A DNA stretch of 64,000 bases. Origin: Avena insularis. Lineage: Eukaryota; Streptophyta; Magnoliopsida; Poales; Poaceae. The DNA lies in assembly GCA_023614405.1 (NCBI GenBank), contig CM042697.1, positions 467,586,744 to 467,650,743 of the forward strand, given 5' to 3'. Position 1 is the first letter of the stretch. Every line of letters starts with the position of its first letter. Below, piece after piece: positions 59,801 through 64,000 of the stretch. The notes under the pieces are model-generated. The model saw only the letters and a program-made list of their open reading frames with translations. It did not search any database and was not told the DNA's origin. The translations under genes were made by a program, and so were the position numbers.

Positions 59801-62800
59801 TCGTGGGCAGTCGGCTCCTTCCGGGTCTTCAGCAGTTGCTCTCTCTGATCAGGACATTATCAGGAGTCTTCGCGGTCTGCTTGCTGCTACAGACTCTTCT
59901 TCGATGGGCACTGCTGGTTCTGTGACTGATTCTTGAACCTTCGCGACCACCACCTTCTACACAGTCAGGTACGTCTCCGTGGTATCTGGATTCTGGAGCT
60001 TCCTTTCATATGACCTCTGAGTCTTCTTTTCTGTCCGCTCTTTGTTCTCTCCCTTCACCTGTCCGTGTTTTCACGGCTGATGGTACCTCTCTTCCTGTTT
60101 CTAGTCGGGGCACCCTTTCTACTTCTTCCTTTTCTGTTCCTGATATTTCTCATGTCCCTCTTCTTAAGATGAATCTGTTCTCTGCTAGCCAGCTTACTGA
60201 CTCTGGTTGTCACGTCATTCCTTTTCTGTTCCCGAGGGTATGGTTTGTCGCCTTAGACGTTCTCTTTATGGCCTCAAACAGGCCCCTCGTGCCTGGTTTG
60301 AGCGCTTTGCTTCTGTAGTGACTGCTGCTGGTTTCTCCCCTAGTGCTCATGATCCAGCGTTGTTTGTTCACACGTCTCCTCGTGGACGCACTCTTCTTCT
60401 TCTCTATGTTGATGACATGATCATTACTGGTGATGATTCTGAGTATATCGCCTTTGTTAAGGCTCGTCTTCGTGATCAGTTTCTTATGACTGATCTTGGT
60501 CCTCTTCGATACTTTCTTGGGATTGAGGTTTCCTCCACTTCTGATGGCTTTTGCATCTCCCAGGAAAAGTATATTCAGGATCTTCTTGTTCGTGCTGCTC
60601 TTGGGGATGAGCGCACTGTTGAGACCCCTATGGAGCTTAATGTTAAGCTTCAACTTACTGATGGTGATCCTCTTCCTGATCCGACGCGTTATCGTCATCT
60701 TGTTGGGAGTCTTGTCTATCTTGCTGTCACTCGTCCTGACATCTCTTATCATGTTCATATTCTGAGTTAGTTTGTTTCTGCTCCTAATATTGTTCACTAT
60801 AGTCATCTTCTTCGTGTTCTTCGTTATCTTCGTGGTACAATCACTCGTTGCCTTTTCTTTTCTCGTTCCAGCTCTCTCCAGCTCCAGTGCTATTCGGACG
60901 CTACGTGGGCGAGTGATCCTTCGGATCGCCGTTCACTTTCTGCTTACTGCGTGTTTCTTGGTGGTTCGCTCATTGCTTGGAAGACGAAGAAACAGACATC
61001 GGTTTCCCGTTCGAGTGTTGAGGTTGCGGGCTATGGCCTTGTTGACTGCTGAGGTGACCTGGTTACGGTGGTTATTTGCGGATTTTGGAGTCTCTATTAC
61101 CACACCCACTCTGGTTTTAACAGTACAGGGGCTATTAGTGTTGCACGTGATCCGGTCAATCATGATCTTACCAAGCATATTGGTGTTGATGCTTTCTATA
61201 CACGTGCTCAAGTGCAGACTCAGGTTGTTGCGCTTCAGTATGTGCCTTCAGATTTACAGTTGATGGATTTCTTTACGAAGGCCCAGACCAGAGCGCAACA
61301 TGATTTCTTACTCTCCAAACTCAGTGTTGTGGATCCACCATGAGTTTAAGGGGAGTGTTAGATGTATATATTTGTATATTATAGTTTTCCCATATGTTAG
61401 GGGGCTTCCTACATATTTGCCCTGTACATGTATTATATGGTGGCCTTTGGCCTATAGAGGAATAAAAGTTGCCTATTCCTAAGAGAAATTTTCGAATGGT
61501 CAACTTTGTGTGGTAAGTTTGACAAAACTGATAATAAAAATCTAACCAAACACAAAATAAAATATTATTGCAAAAAATGGAATCAAATTGTGGAGGGTTT
61601 GCGCTTGGTGAGGTCGCATGGTCTTTTATATTGTCTGGTGTTCCGTTGATTGTACGTTCGCTAACATTGATTTTCTTTTTCGGTCAGGTGACAGAGGAGC
61701 AGCCGCCAGTTGCGGGTACTGACAGTGTCAGGACACCAACCAGGGAATTAGCTCCGCCGCGCGCTGATCGAGAGTCCTCGACATTGTTAACAGACCTCGA
61801 AAGCATATCAGTTTCCCTAACCACCATTGCCATTCTTTTGATTGTCGCCCTCTGCTACCTCCGCAATGCCGCCGGGCCGATCTCTAAGAACCCAAGCCTC
61901 ATCGTTGCCTTCTCTTTTGCATCCGCATCCACGGTATCTGGTATAGTCGTTGTCTTCTTCGTCGCCTTCGTACAGTTTTTCTGCACCTCTCGTGGGAAAC
62001 TATCTCTTTCATGGCCCAAATATGTCCTTCTGTTTTCCGTGATGTCCCTGGCCATCGCAGCAGTTGCCCTGATATCTTCCATGCCAAAAACCCACTATTA
62101 CATGCTCCTCGTGTTCGTGCCGCCACTGACAGTCGTTGGCATCATGTCTTTCTACGACGCTCATGCGAAGAAGGACGTCCACGGCGATGATCCCCAAAAC
62201 ACTTTGGACGAGGAACGCTCATTTCAGCTCGCCGTAACCATCACATCCTTCTCCATAATGGGGGGTGTTTGCTGTCTCACTGGCTATCAGAAGAACTTCA
62301 TGAACCGAGCCCATCACGATTACATCGAGGTCGCCATCTGCTTCATGTTCAGTGCATGCCTTACGGGCTTTGTGAACTTGCTCAGCAGGAAAGACTGGAA
62401 AAAGACGGCAGTTGCCAGCGCCATCATGCTCTGCCTTCTGGTGTCCTCCCTGCTGATGGTAGCCACTACATTCCTCGGAGGGGCCGTGGCCGCAGCAGCC
62501 GCCCTTCCTTTGGTCGTTGCAGCGGCTTGCTGGTTCGCCATGGAGTACCGTCGACTCCGGCGCAACGGCGGCATCGACAACGACCTGAACGAGGATGAAC
62601 AACATGAGCTCAAGCCAATGTACACGCTGGCCCAGAGCACTATGCCCACCTCGTTCGGTATGGTCATGACAATATTCTCCGGCTTCCTCGGCGGTGTGGC
62701 CAAGGGGAAAAATCTCGAGGTGTGCATCTTCTTCGCGGTGTCATGCTTCGTGTCTTCACTGATCCTGGGACTGTTCACATTCAGAGCCCCTCGGAAGGCT

Positions 62801-62893
62801 AGCCTTGGTGCAACAGCTAAGGCACTGTACTACTTCACTCTTCTGCTATTTGGGTTGACGGCCGTCGCTCTGGTCCCACACGTGCTCTCCTAA
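47216..62893 (+). CDS. Uncharacterised multi-pass membrane protein, 3 exons, giant second intron
   Basis: Inferred exons are 47216-47296 (27 codons), 47466-47546 (27 codons) and 61688-62893 (401 codons plus stop), giving 455 aa. All junctions are GT-AG in phase 0. The donors are GAG|GTAAGT and AAG|GTACAG; the final acceptor follows TTTTCTTTTTCGGTCAG. The 47216 ATG is the first in frame after a stop at 47183-47185. Residues 1-90 are acidic and Pro/Ser/Thr-rich, with no signal peptide. About ten to eleven hydrophobic helices follow between residue 94 and the C terminus, with short loops such as DAHAKKDVHGDDPQNTLDEE. I recognise no transporter or enzyme motif, and no function is assigned. Exon 3 is very convincing as coding; its linkage to the two small exons 14 kb away is inference. 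An alternative start at 61568 would give a single-exon 441-aa product but would translate the polypyrimidine tract. Confidence 0.7.
47806..47835 (+). repeat. (AG)15 microsatellite
   Basis: An uninterrupted AG run about 260 bases into intron 2. Likely polymorphic in length. Confidence 0.95.
49505..50259 (-). pseudogene. LINE ORF1 C-terminus and ORF2 endonuclease N-terminus
   Basis: Starting at 50259 the minus strand encodes an acidic/Pro-rich ORF1 end (SSREKLNMDEVVDDGDGL, then a P5 run and a stop near 50088). The ORF2 start follows, with YDYRRYAVAQEVNNLVQLH and, after phase changes, KRDWELMKFLGHEFDNPW followed by IYAGDINGIL. The last segments match the AP-endonuclease fold of plant L1s, in which the GDxN motif is catalytic; here it reads GDIN. 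Several stops and frameshifts are present, including one right after NEEIGG. Confidence 0.72.
50260..51913 (-). repeat. LTR (3' LTR in element sense), ~1,654 bp
   Basis: It starts TGTAGGGTTCG and ends CCCTTCA on the plus strand. It contains the same motif series as the 1.94-kb LTRs, for example TGTGTC.CCCTACGGTTCG.GAAT, GAGAGGGCCCAGAGTATATC and GGCAATAATAAAGTG (minus strand). GTCTCCC, the purine tract on the minus strand, follows at 51914. Confidence 0.85.
52000..55923 (-). pseudogene. Decayed Copia gag-pol polyprotein
   Basis: From 55923 down, gag begins MAPPAFNFNVFMEKEKL and includes NFTDWAMNLRILL and a zinc-knuckle remnant (CYYCKGTGH near 55150). Protease-region sequence (55128-54616) shows WVFHTGSVANI, where the expected active-site Asp-Ser-Gly is altered to HTG. 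Integrase motifs (CEPCLMGKMT, DVCGPM, DDLSRYGY, GTPQRNGVSE) lie at 54582-53986. RT (53251-52736) has KTAFLNGNIEEELYM and YVDDIL, and RNase H (52461-52141) has YVDASFDTD. At least six frame changes or stops break the protein. Order and motifs are Ty1/Copia; the element cannot move by itself. Confidence 0.88.
56196..56511 (-). pseudogene. LINE ORF1 N-terminus (DUF4283-type)
   Basis: An ATG at 56509-56511 opens a frame with an acidic start (VEIDDLLSYLELNDDELDDV) followed by ARWMAIRIVLTDRSFRSEAL and KKMKSI, which then hits a stop at about 56278. Beyond the stop, translation with phase changes still reads SHEPYCREGWG and WKKV, as expected of the DUF4283 RNA-binding region of grass LINE ORF1 proteins. 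It ends abruptly at the Copia junction near 56196. Confidence 0.75.
56701..57130. other. AT-rich intronic stretch; nothing identified
   Basis: No coding or repeat signature was recognised between the LINE 5' end and the next fragment. Confidence 0.4.
57135..57720 (-). mobile_element. Probable non-LTR retroelement fragment
   Basis: On the minus strand the sequence ends CTTGGCATAATATATCAATAAAAAGG, an A-rich LINE-type tail, preceded by a T/G-rich untranslated stretch. Before that lies a short frame ending HSLATSF and a stop. There is no diagnostic domain and no target duplication was found. Confidence 0.4.
57829..58007. mobile_element. Mutator-type MITE, ~179 bp, perfect TSD
   Basis: Terminal repeats read CAGAAATGCTAGACTACGGA at the left and, inverted, CCAACAATGCTACATCTAGG at the right, and both continue to GTTACGGA(A/C). 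The element is flanked by perfect GGCATAAGAG at 57819-57828 and 58007-58016. A 9-bp duplication (GCATAAGAG) is expected for Mutator-like elements; the extra shared G may be chance. The interior is non-coding. Confidence 0.78.
58040..58196 (+). repeat. 5' LTR, 157 bp
   Basis: TGTTAG..CTAACA; contains TATATTATAG-type promoter-like sequence and an AGAATACA stretch. Confidence 0.88.
58197..58209 (+). other. Primer-binding site (initiator Met tRNA)
   Basis: TGGTATCAGAGCC abuts the LTR. Confidence 0.9.
58898..61340 (+). pseudogene. Copia gag-pol remnant lacking integrase
   Basis: Gag starts near 58900 (YYAIPRCPVIFDGANYSDF) and changes phase after about 59035; several stops follow. The protease region near 59985-60015 reads WYLDSGASFHMTSES. 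At about 60220-60235 the frame jumps from the protease/linker (SASQLTDSGCHVI) into the middle of RT (MVCRLRRSLYGLKQAPRAWF), so integrase and the N-terminal part of RT are deleted. RT continues with LYVDDMIITGDD to a stop near 60770. RNase H follows with YSDATWASD and HIGVDAFY in shifting frames to the stop near 61340. Not functional. Confidence 0.85.
61343..61355 (+). other. Polypurine tract
   Basis: GAGTTTAAGGGGAG lies directly before the right LTR. Confidence 0.8.
61356..61484 (+). repeat. 3' LTR, 129 bp
   Basis: Shorter than the 5' LTR because of differences in the middle (GGTGGCCTTTGGCC region). It ends CTAAGA instead of CTAACA. Confidence 0.82.
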
Positions 62894-63930
62894 ATGAAGA
62901 CACGTGGGCAGCTGGAAGAATGGGAGCGTCGGCTAATTCAGGTAGCTTGGCGCTCTTTGTCTTAACTAGCACAATGGCCCTCACAAATGCCAGCGCAACG
63001 TCTTTATGTTTTCGTGAAATAATTTTATAGTTTCTCAGATATTATTGTATTTCAGTATTAATTACTACAAATAAACGATTATTGGACGCAACATGTGAGT
63101 TAAAGTCCTAAACATGCCATTCAATGGTTGGATGCAACGATAATGGTCATGTTTGTGGTTTGTGTTAGGAAATGTTGCTTTCGAGAACCATTGTGTTGTT
63201 TGGATGTTGTCAAATGAGGGTTTTAAGTTAAAGATCATTGTTTCCTGCTGGTGCTCTCTACTAATGGATAGTTGTTTGTAATTCTTTTTCTTTTTAATTA
63301 ATTGGTTGTCATCTCAAATTTTTCTTTTTTTTGCGAATCTAAATTATAAGTATAGTTTGTCATGAATTATATATGGGGTGAACATATTCTCGGTTTGCAT
63401 TATACACGATTAGATCACCACAAAAAGTAGATGGGAGACGATGTTTGGTAACATGGTTCAACGATAAACGTTTGCATACATGGGGCATGCTTAACGTGAG
63501 CTCATCTCATGTACTATTATAGTACCATCGAACGACACGCATGTCGATCGAGTCCACAAATACATCAAATCTAAAATGCTATGCTAGTCTAGCAGCCACT
63601 ACCATGGATGATCTTGTGTCAACTTGTGTCAACTTGTGTCTCGTTCATTTTAGCTACTCTTGGTACCTTTATATATTAGGCCAGGTTATAAGTGCTTGAT
63701 TCCTATACCTAACCTACCGCGTAACTCAGGTAGATAGGCGCTGTTGACTTAATTTGGAAACTCTTCTGGACATGTTATAATACCGTTTTGGATTACTTGC
63801 ATGTATCTTAGGATTCAGAGAGGTCGAGAGAGCTCTTGTTTCTCCCCTTATTTAAAAACGTGCGTGCCATTTAAGGTGGTTGAAATTGATGTAAGGGACT
63901 AAGGGTACCATGCCAATATGTCATCATAGA
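62894..63930. other. 3' flank of the membrane-protein gene
   Basis: The likely 3' UTR extends to the AT-rich stretch near 63050-63080, where AAATAAACG could serve as a plant-type polyadenylation signal. CTTGTGTCAA occurs three times in tandem (last copy incomplete) at about 63613-63640. No other gene is seen. Confidence 0.45.
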
Positions 63931-64000
63931 CTCCCTCCATCCTAAAAAAGACGTCGCGGATTTGTCTAATTTTTTTTTGCGGATAGCAAATTTGTCTAAA
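63931..64000. mobile_element. Possible Stowaway MITE, cut by the window end
   Basis: CTCCCTCCATCCTAAAAAAG resembles a Stowaway terminus. The preceding bases are GA and not TA, and the other end is outside the window, so this rests on the TIR alone. Confidence 0.4.

Larger units (their letters stand above)
58040..61484 (+). mobile_element. Short-LTR Copia retrotransposon, internally deleted
   Basis: The left LTR (58040-58196) and right LTR (61356-61484) both begin TGTTAGATGTATA; the left ends CTAACA and the right CTAAGA. TGGTATCAGAGCC follows the left LTR and TTTAAGGGGAG precedes the right one. The LTRs differ substantially, roughly one base in ten plus a ~28-bp length difference, so this is the oldest of the LTR elements here. 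Flanks GAAGA and GAAAT are not a clean duplication. The interior lacks integrase and the first half of RT. Confidence 0.88.
47547..61687 (+). other. Intron 2 of the membrane-protein gene (14.1 kb, TE-filled)
   Basis: If the exon linkage is right, this intron contains an (AG)15 microsatellite and a LINE split by a truncated Copia element (about 49400-56700). It also holds a non-LTR fragment (57135-57720), a Mutator-type MITE (57829-58007) and a short-LTR Copia element (58040-61484). The interval 47840-49390 is AT-rich with no identifiable gene. Two stretches there (48772-48830, 49200-49245) share AAATTTTGA(G/A)TGAAGT.TGGTAGCAAA, a diverged local repeat. Confidence 0.6.

Noticed and set aside
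60210..60806. 198-codon frame on the minus strand
   Set aside because: It is the exact antisense shadow of the Copia RT frame, which carries YVDD on the plus strand.
61568..61687. Alternative N-terminus for the membrane protein starting at 61568
   Set aside because: These 40 codons translate a T-rich stretch ending in TTCGGTCAG, which looks like a branch/pyrimidine tract and acceptor. The spliced model joins in phase and needs no such segment. It is kept as an alternative in the gene entry.

Overview
The window looks like nuclear DNA of a pooid grass, most likely a Triticeae species (inference). Three things point there: cysteine-rich receptor-like kinase genes with grass-style splicing, Copia elements with long LTRs whose terminal sequences resemble the BARE/Angela/WIS group, and grass-type L1 LINEs, Stowaway MITEs and a CACTA element. 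No bacterial, organellar or viral backbone is seen. Most of the 64 kb is transposable-element DNA. Only three host loci can be supported.

Layout. 1-256: 5' end of a cysteine-rich receptor-like kinase (CRK) gene on the minus strand, cut by the window edge. 2284-4693: a non-autonomous CACTA element with an internal ~660-bp tandem duplication. 6675-9355: a complete seven-exon CRK gene (655 aa, minus strand). 9.4-16.4 kb: duplicated CRK-upstream-like sequence, GC-rich non-LTR insertions, a minisatellite and AT-rich duplicated DNA. 16.4-28.6 kb: a dead L1-type LINE split by a ~8.9-kb Copia element with 1.94-kb LTRs (TSD GATAC). 28.6-32.6 kb: a hAT-like MITE, a minus-strand LINE and a short LINE 3' end. 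32622-39635: a complete Copia element with 460-bp LTRs (TSD ATGTG) and a frameshifted gag-pol. 39.6-46.8 kb: tandem repeats, unresolved gene-like GC-rich blocks and two Stowaway MITEs.

47216-62893: a host gene, inferred to have three exons, for a 455-aa multi-pass membrane protein of unknown function. Its second intron is about 14.1 kb. That intron holds a LINE split by a truncated BARE/Angela-like Copia element, other non-LTR debris, a Mutator-type MITE with a perfect 9-10 bp TSD, and an old, internally deleted short-LTR Copia element.

The two CRK genes lie head to tail on the same strand, as in tandem CRK arrays. CRKs are plasma-membrane kinases with DUF26 ectodomains; most studied ones act in stress and immune signalling. 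The rest is mainly a record of nested insertions, several of which can be ordered by target-site duplications and LTR divergence. I found no rRNA, tRNA, CRISPR or clearly novel multi-gene system. The most unusual item is the TE-packed intron of the membrane-protein gene.
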